Below are positions 28,234 to 36,697 of a DNA stretch of 64,000 nt, in pieces (positions within the stretch are counted from its first letter, which is position 1; each line of letters opens with the position of its first letter). This DNA is from an uncultured Rhodospirillaceae bacterium (GTDB taxonomy: Bacteria; Pseudomonadota; Alphaproteobacteria; UBA8366), in assembly GCA_913043025.1 (NCBI GenBank), contig CAJWLM010000009.1:1-64000 (forward strand), read 5' to 3'. The notes below the pieces were generated by a model. It saw nothing but the letters and a program-made list of their open reading frames with translations, was not told the DNA's origin and did not search any database. The position numbers and the translations under genes are program-made.

Positions 28234-29205
28234 CTACTTCCTCAATGCTTTGTAGATACCCTTACCAAAGGGTGACAGATACGGATCTATCTCTGACCAC
28301 TTCAACGGTAATTCCTGAATTCCTTCCGCAAAAGAGGCCACTTCGTAAACTTGAAACATCAGAGTTGTGCCCTCCTTTTTAAATCGCCATCTATCTGGTT
28401 TCTGCATCACCTGGGATATCTTATTACCCGCCCTCTTTATCCATTCAGGAGCAAACTTTTTGCTGGCTTTGTTCTGTATCAATTTTTCAAATTCAGCATA
28501 TTTGCTGGAACCTTTTTCAACGAAAAAATCCGAACCAGTTGCTTTTCTGTTTTCGTCCAATCGGTAATGGCGATATGTCGTTTGATAAATGCCGTGCGCC
28601 GCGCCGTGTAACGTTATTGCTTCATCAATTTTTAGCGTAGCGAGATTATCGAGAGCTATTTCTATAGTCAGTGACATTTCTTTATTAGCCTTGGGATCAA
28701 CCACATCAAATTCGCTCTTTAGCTCCTCTATAATTTTACTCAGCCTGGCCAAGGGAATACTGTTCATGTGATTAGTTTTGCGATACGGCATCTCCCATAA
28801 AAGGTACGATCGCCCATAAAACCCCCAAGCTGAATATGTCCCGCCGGTGCCTCGCAACCAATCTTCAATCTCTGCTTTTGAATATGGAACAATCTGCTCT
28901 TGCTCATAGAAAACGCTTAAAAAATTCCCATGGCTTATGGGCTGCCGTTTGTAAAAAGCTATACGTGCTTCCAAGGCGTCTTTTTCACAGGTTTTTTTAC
29001 AGTTTGCCTGCCTCCACATATGATGCTGGTACAGAATTCGATTGTGGATTGCTCTTGGTAACTTCGCATAAAGCTGATTAAACGCTTCCGTAAGTTTGGG
29101 GTACGCTTTCCAGTAGTCCCGATCAACATCAGCCGATGCCGGTAGAGGGAGGGTAACTGAAAATATCAAGCCTAAAAGTACCAAGATAGAGTTTCTCAGC
29201 TGCAT
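28234..29205 (-). CDS. Secreted protein with DUF3298 (RsiV-like)-type C-terminus
   Basis: Signal peptide MQLRNSILVLLGLIFSVTLPLPASA; C-terminal MFQVYEVASFAEGIQELPLKWSEIDPYLSPFG. Confidence 0.55.
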   Translation of the reverse strand: MQLRNSILVLLGLIFSVTLPLPASADVDRDYWKAYPKLTEAFNQLYAKLPRAIHNRILYQHHMWRQANCKKTCEKDALEARIAFYKRQPISHGNFLSVFYEQEQIVPYSKAEIEDWLRGTGGTYSAWGFYGRSYLLWEMPYRKTNHMNSIPLARLSKIIEELKSEFDVVDPKANKEMSLTIEIALDNLATLKIDEAITLHGAAHGIYQTTYRHYRLDENRKATGSDFFVEKGSSKYAEFEKLIQNKASKKFAPEWIKRAGNKISQVMQKPDRWRFKKEGTTLMFQVYEVASFAEGIQELPLKWSEIDPYLSPFGKGIYKALRK

Positions 29206-29282
29206 ATGGGTTCCTCCGGTGTATTCGTTTCACAACTGCCATCATAGAATGTTAAGTACCCTTAATTCAGTCACGTCACTTA

Positions 29283-29687
29283 TTAATCTTTGGGGCCAAA
29301 GAAAAGTCTGAGGATCAACAAAAACCAACAAAAAAAGCACCCAGAGATACCCATGTAACCAGCAGGTTGCCATCCGACTGGAAACATAGAAGATTCCTCT
29401 ACAATGACTTGGTATAAAAACAATAGAGGACTCCCAGCAACTATCCACATCACAGGCGATGCAAGATATTTTTTTCCGATCTCAACAAACAGCCCAGCGG
29501 CACCAATACCAACTCCGCAAGCGATAATGTGAAAAATTAAACCAATGAAAGATTGGGTAAAAAAACCATCGTAACTAGGGTAGGCCCAGTAGGCCGCTAG
29601 CCCAATCGGGACACCTAGAATGTAAATAATCATTAACCATTCCATAAAACCCAAGTCGTTTTCCCCATATTCTCCCCAAAGTTTCAT
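29283..29687 (-). CDS. Small membrane protein
   Basis: MKLWGEYGENDLGFMEWLMIIYILGVPIGLAAYWAYPSYDGFFTQSFIGLIFHIIACG...; GGGAGGGGG ribosome-binding site before this ATG. Confidence 0.6.
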   Translation of the reverse strand: MKLWGEYGENDLGFMEWLMIIYILGVPIGLAAYWAYPSYDGFFTQSFIGLIFHIIACGVGIGAAGLFVEIGKKYLASPVMWIVAGSPLLFLYQVIVEESSMFPVGWQPAGYMGISGCFFCWFLLILRLFFGPKD

Positions 29688-29706
29688 CTCGCCCCCTCCC
29701 ACGGGA

Positions 29707-29967
29707 TCATCTACCAAATTTAAATCGGCTCCCCTCGATAGACACCCACGGCCAACAACCGGTGTTCCGCCTACTACTTTCGTCATAGAAGCACTGCTTA
29801 ACATTGTTTCCCTTTTTTACGAAAAAAGTTGAATCGTTCCCACTGATGACTTCAAGCCCACCACCAAAGGCCTGAGCTTGTTTTACCGGCTGCGTATCAA
29901 TAGCAATGAACACCAATGCAACCGCGATTACAGTCAATATGCCTTTGGTGAATAGATCAATTTTCAT
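29707..29967 (-). CDS. Small secreted/anchored hypothetical protein
   Basis: MKIDLFTKGILTVIAVALVFIAIDTQPVKQAQAFGGG leader, 86 aa. Confidence 0.5.
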   Translation of the reverse strand: MKIDLFTKGILTVIAVALVFIAIDTQPVKQAQAFGGGLEVISGNDSTFFVKKGNNVKQCFYDESSRRNTGCWPWVSIEGSRFKFGR

Positions 29968-29993
29968 TAGTAACCCCCATCAGTTTATGAGGG

Positions 29994-30161
29994 CTAAGAC
30001 TTAGCCCCCTCTTGAAGCACCGACTGTTCGAACTTCCGCAATGCCTTCCACACGTCGTTGTGATCGAACCCGTCGGGTACAGTTAAAGTTATCTTGGTCA
30101 GATCAGTTGAAACTGTACTGACTGTTACGTCATCATATTCCCGTTCGTATTTCTTAGCCAT
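29994..30161 (-). CDS. Small hypothetical protein (55 aa)
   Basis: Direct translation MAKKYEREYDDVTVSTVSTDLTKITLTVPDGFDHNDVWKALRKFEQSVLQEGAKS*; below the cutoff of the ORF track. Confidence 0.45.
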   Translation of the reverse strand: MAKKYEREYDDVTVSTVSTDLTKITLTVPDGFDHNDVWKALRKFEQSVLQEGAKS

Positions 30162-30173
30162 AGTGGCCTCCTA

Positions 30174-30644
30174 TCATCGCCTAGCTTCACCGCCCTTTGG
30201 CTCGTCGCTCAAAGGGAAGTCATCCGTCGGGGTGGCAGTAGGCGTTTCCTGCCAGCCGACTACAAACGGGCCACTGCCCGAAATTTCAGTTTTACTCTGC
30301 ACTGCGTAGCGTTTGTCTAATCGTGTCTGAGCCGCCATGATCTGGTGGCTGCGGTCGCGTGTAATAGTCGCCATCGCGTTTATATGCTTGGGGTCATAGT
30401 TTGTAGGATTATCAAGTAACCGCTGTTGGTCGTCATAGTTCATGTCAAAGCAGGTCTGCAGTCCCCTCACCCATGCTGCGTGAATCCTTCCCTCCAACTC
30501 TGCCACATGCTCGCGCCATAGCTGCACGGCCCGTAACGTTGGCATATCAGCTCCCCGACAGATATTTGTAAGGGTAGCGCCACAGGATAACTTTGAGATT
30601 ATTGAGGCAATAATCTTTTCTGTTTTCTTAACTGGCTTCTTCAT
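30174..30644 (-). CDS. Phage terminase small subunit-like protein
   Basis: IASIISKLSCGATLTNICRGADMPTLRAVQLWREHVAELEGRIHAAWVRGLQTCFDMNYDDQQRLLDNP...HINAMATITRDRSHQIMAAQTRLDKRYAVQSKTEISG, Sf6-type pattern; GGAGG before the ATG. Confidence 0.6.
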   Translation of the reverse strand: MKKPVKKTEKIIASIISKLSCGATLTNICRGADMPTLRAVQLWREHVAELEGRIHAAWVRGLQTCFDMNYDDQQRLLDNPTNYDPKHINAMATITRDRSHQIMAAQTRLDKRYAVQSKTEISGSGPFVVGWQETPTATPTDDFPLSDEPKGGEARR

Positions 30645-30805
30645 GAACTTCGTCCTCCGAATAGTGATCGTATAAGCTGGGCAACAACTCGGACAATGTT
30701 TTGTCGCTTGGTTGTTACTGCGTTGTCGTGTAATTGCCTGCAATCTGAGCGAAAGCACCAGTAGATTACATTGACTTCAGCAGAATTTTTGCAATCTTCA
30801 CTCAT
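30641..30805 (-). CDS. Small hypothetical protein (54 aa), translationally coupled to the terminase-like gene
   Basis: MSEDCKNSAEVNVIYWCFRSDCRQLHDNAVTTKRQNIVRVVAQLIRSLFGGRSS*; GGAGG upstream; ATGA overlap with the next start. Confidence 0.4.
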   Translation of the reverse strand: MSEDCKNSAEVNVIYWCFRSDCRQLHDNAVTTKRQNIVRVVAQLIRSLFGGRSS

Positions 30806-30987
30806 AAAAACCTCCTCACGATTGATTTGACTATGGGACCAGATGTACAGAGCAACGCATTGGGGATGCTCCCCGTCCGGAAATATCCCCTGCCCCTAAG
30901 GGACTATTTGAGGGTATTTTTAAGGGCATAACTAGATTTGCGCGTACAAATAAAACGCCTAAAGTACCGGATTTCTGGGAAAAAGAG

Positions 30988-31063
30988 TGGTGACCCCAGC
31001 GGGATTTGAACCCGCGTTGCCGGCGTGAAAGGCCGGTGTCCTAGGCCTCTAGACGATGGGGTC
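30988..31063 (-). tRNA. tRNA-Glu (anticodon TTC), CCA encoded
   Basis: GACCCCATCGTCTAGAGGCCTAGGACACCGGCCTTTCACGCCGGCAACGCGGGTTCAAATCCCGCTGGGGTCACCA folds as a cloverleaf. Confidence 0.95.
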
Positions 31064-31347
31064 ATCTGGACAAAGTTACTTAGTCTCAAGCAGCTTCTAA
31101 CGTCAAGTATGGATTTAGAGATATTTACCTAAAACTGGTTTATGTAGGCAAAAAATACCCTCAGGGCAAATTTTGCCGGCTTTTTTTACCGACCGCCCTA
31201 AAATGGCCTAAGGTTTGAGTAGCACACATTTAATAATCGTATATTGTGAGCGTATAAAAGTGGCACAACAATTGCTGCTTAGCTCTTTGAAAAAATGAAT
31301 CCACGCTAGAAAGAATTTCTTGTGGTGTTAAAATTAAGGCATCCCAA

Positions 31348-32595
31348 ATGACTTTGCTTGGCAATTTTTCCCCATCAATTTCGGCAATTCGCTCTAATGC
31401 GAAATCATATGACGTTATAGGCGAAAATATAGCCAATTCACGGACGCCAGGTTATAAAGCTGGTAGCACACGATTCGCTGAGCAAATTGCGGGCAAGAGT
31501 GATGGCGCCCGTGGTTCATTTGGGGGCGTGAAACCTATATTACAGCGGTTTATAGATCAAGCCGGACAAGTCAGCAGTTCAAACGGGCCACTTGATATCG
31601 CAATTCAAGGAAAAGGCTTCTTTGTTACAAATGCTGACATATCAGGCGGAGACGAATTTCAATTCACTCGTAGCGGGCAATTTGGTTTAACAATGCTCGA
31701 TACGAGCGGCACTGAAGAAACCTACATAACTGACATATCAGGTCAATTTGTCTTTGGGTGGCCTGCTGATAGTGACGGTGCCTCATTTACAACCGGCTCA
31801 GGCGTGGAGTCACTAGTTGCAATGCAGATTGACGAGACAGCAAACGTCTATGAACCGGATGCCACCACCACTGCCTTGTATGATGCTAATCTTGCCGCCG
31901 ACGCCGCGACCGGGTCAACTTTTGCGAGTAAAATTGGAGTTTTTGACGAAGCAGGCAATGAAAATGCGATGAAGCTGACATTTACTAAGGCTGGTACCAA
32001 CACATGGGATCTCGATATAGAAGTAGCAAATAGTGATCTCACCACAGGTGTAGTGCCAACGACGGCACTTACCTTTGATGCCTCAGGGAACCTAACTTCT
32101 GACACTACTACAGATATAACTCCCACATTCACCGATCCCGATGGCGGGTCAAGCACAATTACATTGGACATATCGGGCTTAACCCAGTACGCGGGTAACA
32201 ACACAGTGCGTCGAATAACCCGTAATGGCAATGTAGAGGGCTCTCTTCAAAGCATAAGTTTTAACCAAGATGGCATCATTTCGGGTAACTTCAGTAATGG
32301 TGAGAGTAAGAGCCTCTATAAATTACCGGTGACAGTAGTGACGAGCCCGAACCTTATGGACGTACGAACCCACACCCATTATGCCCTTTCAACAAATTCA
32401 GGCGACGCGGAACTGTATGAGGCTGACGCAACTGACCAGGGTAGTTTCATTCCTGGATCACTAGAAGAGTCAACTACAAGTATGGAACTTGAATTCAGTC
32501 GATTAATTGAAAACCAGCATGCCTATTCATCCAATGTTCGGGCATTTACTGTAGCCGAAGAGATGACACGAACAGCTACTAACCTTAAACAATAG
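31348..32595 (+). CDS. flgE: Flagellar hook-type protein (FlgE/FlgF/FlgG family, FlgE-like)
   Basis: YDVIGENIANSRTPGYKAGSTRF; GPLDIAIQGKGFFVT; C-terminal SMELEFSRLIENQHAYSSNVRAFTVAEEM. Confidence 0.85.
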   Translation: MTLLGNFSPSISAIRSNAKSYDVIGENIANSRTPGYKAGSTRFAEQIAGKSDGARGSFGGVKPILQRFIDQAGQVSSSNGPLDIAIQGKGFFVTNADISGGDEFQFTRSGQFGLTMLDTSGTEETYITDISGQFVFGWPADSDGASFTTGSGVESLVAMQIDETANVYEPDATTTALYDANLAADAATGSTFASKIGVFDEAGNENAMKLTFTKAGTNTWDLDIEVANSDLTTGVVPTTALTFDASGNLTSDTTTDITPTFTDPDGGSSTITLDISGLTQYAGNNTVRRITRNGNVEGSLQSISFNQDGIISGNFSNGESKSLYKLPVTVVTSPNLMDVRTHTHYALSTNSGDAELYEADATDQGSFIPGSLEESTTSMELEFSRLIENQHAYSSNVRAFTVAEEMTRTATNLKQ

Positions 32596-32611
32596 TATCG
32601 TCATGATTTGA

Positions 32612-34375
32612 CTAAAATATAGTAGCAGCATCATCAATTGTTAGTTGAGGCGTTTCACGCCCTTGCCAATGATCTAATTTTAGGGTGCCACAAAGATGGA
32701 CCGGACTGCCGCCACTTTGGAGTAATGCCTGACCCAAAGGTTGACCAAGACTACGAAAAGATATTGCTTTTAATCGACCACCGTTTTCTCCAGTCACAAT
32801 GCAACTCACATGATCTGCTCCAACTTGCTGAGCTTTGATGATTCGAACTCTAGGAAAGACAAACCTCGGCTGAGGATTCCCAGCCCCAAAGGGCGCCAAA
32901 CGCTCAATGGCAGTCAAAAATTCATTATTTGCACCTATAGGCTGAATAGCGCCATCTATTCGATAAACTGGGGTAAGTTCTCTTTGCGTTTTTCCAATAC
33001 GCTCTGTCATAAAACTACAGAATGACTGTTCATTATTGCGCTGGATTGTAAACCCAGCAGCCATTGCATGCCCACCACCTGAACTTAACAATCCGGCCTG
33101 CCGTGCTGCCACAATGGCTGCCCCCAGATCAAAGCCTTTCACCGACCTTCCTGAGCCTTTGCCCTGATCTCCATCATACGCTACAACACAAGCAGGACGA
33201 TTAAATCGCTCACGAAGACGGCCTGCGACTATTCCAATTACACCTGGGTGCCATTCCGTAGAACCAACATAGGCAAAATTTCCGTTATTATTATTTTCTA
33301 CAATATCGGTTGCGGATTGAAGACAAACGGCCTCTATTGAACGGCGCTCCTGATTATAAACATCCAACCGTTTAGCTAATTCAACAGCTTTGCCTTCATC
33401 ATCTGTGGAGAGTAAAGCAGCTCCAAGCCATGATTCGCCAACCCTTCCGCCAGCATTCACCCTAGGGCCAAGCATGAATCCTGCATGATAGGCAGCTGGC
33501 TGCTCAGTAAGATGCACTATATCAGCAAGAGCTCTCAAACCCGCATTTCTCCGGGCACCCATCACCTTAAGCCCCTGTTTGACTAAAGCCCTGTTTACGC
33601 CTGTGAGTGACACGACGTCACAAACAGTGCCGAGAGCAACTAAGTCCAGCCACTGTAATAAGTTCGGCTCAACCCGGCAATTATACCATCCGCGTTGGCG
33701 AAGGACCCTATTTAAGGCTACCACTAATAAAAAAGTTACACCAACGGCCGCAAGATGACCTTCCGAAGATGTATCATCAAGACGGTTTGGATTAACTATA
33801 GCAACTGCATCAGGTAGCCGCGGTTCAGCTTGGTGATGGTCTACCACAACTACTTCGATTCCAGCTTTGCGCGCACCTGCAAGAGCTTCAAACGCAACAA
33901 TGCCACAATCGACTGTAATGACCAACTCTATGCCCTGTTTCTTCATCCTTTGTAGTGCTGGTAAATTCGGGCCATAGCCCTCTGTAAGTCGATCTGGAAT
34001 GTAAACGTCTAAGTCTCGGCCGACGGCTCTCCAAAATCTTTTAAGAACTGCTGAAGAAGTAGCACCATCAACATCATAGTCACCAAACACGGCAACCTTT
34101 TGCCCTTTTTGTATTGCGTCTGCCAACCGCTTAGCGGCAAGATCCATATCAACCAAAGAACTGGGGTTAGGCAGTAATCGTCTAATTTGCGGATCCAAAA
34201 AATCATCCACCTGATCCACACCCACCCCCCTAGCCGCTAGCAGCCGGCCGACGATTTCAGGTAGCCCATGTCTTTGGGAAAGGGCCAAACCTGAGCGTTC
34301 ATCCGAGTCGACGGCTTCCCATCTTTTGCCGCCAATCGATTGATCAACACCCAAGTAAGCTGGGCCGGCACTCAT
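32612..34375 (-). CDS. recJ: Single-stranded-DNA-specific exonuclease RecJ
   Basis: VAVFGDYDVDGATSSAVLKRF; VVVDHHQAEPRLPDAVAIVNPNR; GSGRSVKGFDLGAAI; SGGGHAMAAGFT. Confidence 0.93.
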   Translation of the reverse strand: MSAGPAYLGVDQSIGGKRWEAVDSDERSGLALSQRHGLPEIVGRLLAARGVGVDQVDDFLDPQIRRLLPNPSSLVDMDLAAKRLADAIQKGQKVAVFGDYDVDGATSSAVLKRFWRAVGRDLDVYIPDRLTEGYGPNLPALQRMKKQGIELVITVDCGIVAFEALAGARKAGIEVVVVDHHQAEPRLPDAVAIVNPNRLDDTSSEGHLAAVGVTFLLVVALNRVLRQRGWYNCRVEPNLLQWLDLVALGTVCDVVSLTGVNRALVKQGLKVMGARRNAGLRALADIVHLTEQPAAYHAGFMLGPRVNAGGRVGESWLGAALLSTDDEGKAVELAKRLDVYNQERRSIEAVCLQSATDIVENNNNGNFAYVGSTEWHPGVIGIVAGRLRERFNRPACVVAYDGDQGKGSGRSVKGFDLGAAIVAARQAGLLSSGGGHAMAAGFTIQRNNEQSFCSFMTERIGKTQRELTPVYRIDGAIQPIGANNEFLTAIERLAPFGAGNPQPRFVFPRVRIIKAQQVGADHVSCIVTGENGGRLKAISFRSLGQPLGQALLQSGGSPVHLCGTLKLDHWQGRETPQLTIDDAATIF

Positions 34376-35364
34376 TTGCTAATTGCAAACCCCATAGGCT
34401 TGCGATGAAGATTGTGCTGCGCTGAAACGATACGCACAGTGCCTGTTTTAGATCGCATTATTATAGATTCAGTTTGAGCGCTTCCCGCCTTCAAACGAAC
34501 ACCACGCAGTATTGTACCATCAGTAACGCCCGTAGCTGCAAACATCACATCCCCGCTTGCTAACTCTTCTAAATCGTACTTTCGGTCAAGGTCTTCAATA
34601 CCCCATTTTGCTGCCCGCAAGCGTTCATCATCATTGCGAAACATAAGTCTTCCCTGAAACTGACCGCCTATGCATCGTAAAGCAGCGCATGCAAGCACCC
34701 CTTCAGGAGCACCGCCGCTGCCAAGGTAAATATCTATGCCACTATTAGGATCTGATGTTGCCATCACCCCGGACACATCACCATCAGAAATCAAAAGTAT
34801 TCGAGCGCCAGCATCACGAACCGACTTAATAAGATCAGCATGCCTGGGACGGTCTAAAATACACGCAACAACGTCGTTGATATCCTTTCCAAGACCATCC
34901 GCGACAATCTGTAAATTCTCAGCCGGTGAATTGTCTAAATCTACAATCCCGGCGGGCAACCCGGCTCCAACTGCAACTTTATCCATATAAACATCAGGTG
35001 CATTAAGGAAACCACCCTTTTCAGCCATGGCAACAACAGCTAATGCATTAGTACCACCCTTGGCCGTAATTGTAGTGCCCTCAAGCGGATCTAAAGCAAT
35101 ATCAAGCTCAGGACCCTCGCCGTTACCTACAGTTTCGCCAATATATAGCATTGGCGCTTCATCCCGCTCACCTTCACCGATAACCACAGTTCCTTTTATG
35201 GACAAACCATTCAAAGCCTCGCGCATAGCATCAACAGCAGCTTGGTCGGCTTGTTTTTCATCTCCTCTGCCCATCCACCGTGAAGCCGCAAGTGCAGCTG
35301 CCTCGGTAACCCGTACTGCCTCTAACGCAAGGTTTCGTTCCATATTTACGGATATATCGCTCAT
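34372..35364 (-). CDS. glpX: Class II fructose-1,6-bisphosphatase
   Basis: VVIGEGERDEAPMLYIGETVGNGEGPELDIALDPLEGTTITAKGGTNALAVVAMAEKGGFLNAPDVYMDKVAVG. Confidence 0.93.
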   Translation of the reverse strand: MSDISVNMERNLALEAVRVTEAAALAASRWMGRGDEKQADQAAVDAMREALNGLSIKGTVVIGEGERDEAPMLYIGETVGNGEGPELDIALDPLEGTTITAKGGTNALAVVAMAEKGGFLNAPDVYMDKVAVGAGLPAGIVDLDNSPAENLQIVADGLGKDINDVVACILDRPRHADLIKSVRDAGARILLISDGDVSGVMATSDPNSGIDIYLGSGGAPEGVLACAALRCIGGQFQGRLMFRNDDERLRAAKWGIEDLDRKYDLEELASGDVMFAATGVTDGTILRGVRLKAGSAQTESIIMRSKTGTVRIVSAQHNLHRKPMGFAISK

Positions 35365-35404
35365 TTCCCCCTCCCTACAATACCATCTTTTATACGCATG
35401 TTCT

Positions 35405-36697
35405 CTAGCTTCGTTCAATCCTTATAGCCTGTATTGGCGACTGTATCGCCTCTATCCCAGCAATTTTTTTCATCGCAGCATTCATTGAGCGCTCGAGTGT
35501 CTCATGAACAGTTACTACAACAGGCACAGCCTCGGTGGCAGACCTTGTCCGCTGAATAACACCTTCAATTGAAATATCATGATCTCTCAATGTAGCAGAT
35601 ATGTCCGCTAATACTCCTGGTCTATCATAAACCATCATACGGATAAAATATGCACCTTTGTGATCCTCCATCGGGTTTATAGATGGCCGAGTAAGATAAC
35701 TTGAAGAAACCCCCAAAAGGGGTAAAATACGACCGCAAGCAATATCAACTAAGTCGGCTACAACAGCCGATGCTGTTGGCCCACCACCGGCACCAGCACC
35801 TTCAAGCATAACTGGCCCGACGAAATCACCCTCGATGGAAACGCCGTTAAGCACGCCTTCAATTGCTGAGATCGGAGCAGAAATAGGCACCATTGCAGGA
35901 TGCACACGTTGCCGAATTCCCTCCGGTGTTTTCTCTGCAATACCTAGAAGCTTGATACGAAATCCAAGTTCATCGGCAAAGGCTATATCTTCAGCACTTA
36001 TTGACCTAATCCCTTCAACATGCACTCCCTCAAAATCGAGTTCAGTACCAAAGGCGATACTTGAAAGAATCGCTAATTTATGGGCTGCGTCAACACCATC
36101 TATATCCAAACTTGGATCTGATTCAGCGTAACCAAGTTTTTGGGCCTCCGCAAGAACCTCCCCAAAAGCACTCCCAGATGAGCGCATTGAGCTTAAGATG
36201 AAGTTACAAGTTCCATTCAGAATGCCCTGAATACGGCTTACGCTGTTGCCAGATAAGCTTTCGCGCAGTGTTTTTATAACTGGGATGCCACCAGCTACGG
36301 CAGCCTCGTAACAAAATGCAACACCGGCGCTCTCGGAAGCTCTTGCCAGCTCAGTCCCATGCAATGCTAACAGTGCCTTATTCGCGGTCACTATGTGACG
36401 GCCCTTGGCAATCGCGTTTTCGCAAACACTCTTTGCTATACCCCCACCGCCGCCTATTAGCTCAAGTACAACATCACAATCAACTTCAGTGGCCATCTTA
36501 ACTGGATCATCGTACCAACAGAAATTGGAAATATCAGCTCCTCTATCACGGCCCCGATCCCGTGCAGAAACTGCAACGACTTCAAACGGGCGCTGTGCTC
36601 TTCGTTTCAAAGTTTGACTATTTGCCCGCAAAATTTCAATGGTTCCCATACCGACTGTACCGAGGCCAGCTATGGCAATCTTGAGCGGTGTAGTCAT
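35405..36697 (-). CDS. hom: Homoserine dehydrogenase
   Basis: IAIAGLGTVGMGTIEIL; IVTANKALLALHG; ILNGTCNFILSSM; LGYAESDPSLDIDGVDAAHKLAIL; ACT domain. Confidence 0.93.
   Translation of the reverse strand: MTTPLKIAIAGLGTVGMGTIEILRANSQTLKRRAQRPFEVVAVSARDRGRDRGADISNFCWYDDPVKMATEVDCDVVLELIGGGGGIAKSVCENAIAKGRHIVTANKALLALHGTELARASESAGVAFCYEAAVAGGIPVIKTLRESLSGNSVSRIQGILNGTCNFILSSMRSSGSAFGEVLAEAQKLGYAESDPSLDIDGVDAAHKLAILSSIAFGTELDFEGVHVEGIRSISAEDIAFADELGFRIKLLGIAEKTPEGIRQRVHPAMVPISAPISAIEGVLNGVSIEGDFVGPVMLEGAGAGGGPTASAVVADLVDIACGRILPLLGVSSSYLTRPSINPMEDHKGAYFIRMMVYDRPGVLADISATLRDHDISIEGVIQRTRSATEAVPVVVTVHETLERSMNAAMKKIAGIEAIQSPIQAIRIERS

Larger units (their letters stand above)
22993..30987. mobile_element. 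Integrase-less genomic island / prophage or satellite remnant at tRNA-Glu
   Basis: Bounded by a 25-bp tRNA 3'-end direct repeat; accessory cargo (Sel1 proteins, unknown secreted proteins, terminase small subunit-like); no integrase ORF. Confidence 0.75.

Noticed and set aside
34736-36131. Plus-strand ORFs opposite glpX and hom
   Set aside because: Antisense shadows of conserved enzymes with low-complexity Ser/Pro/Ala-rich translations.
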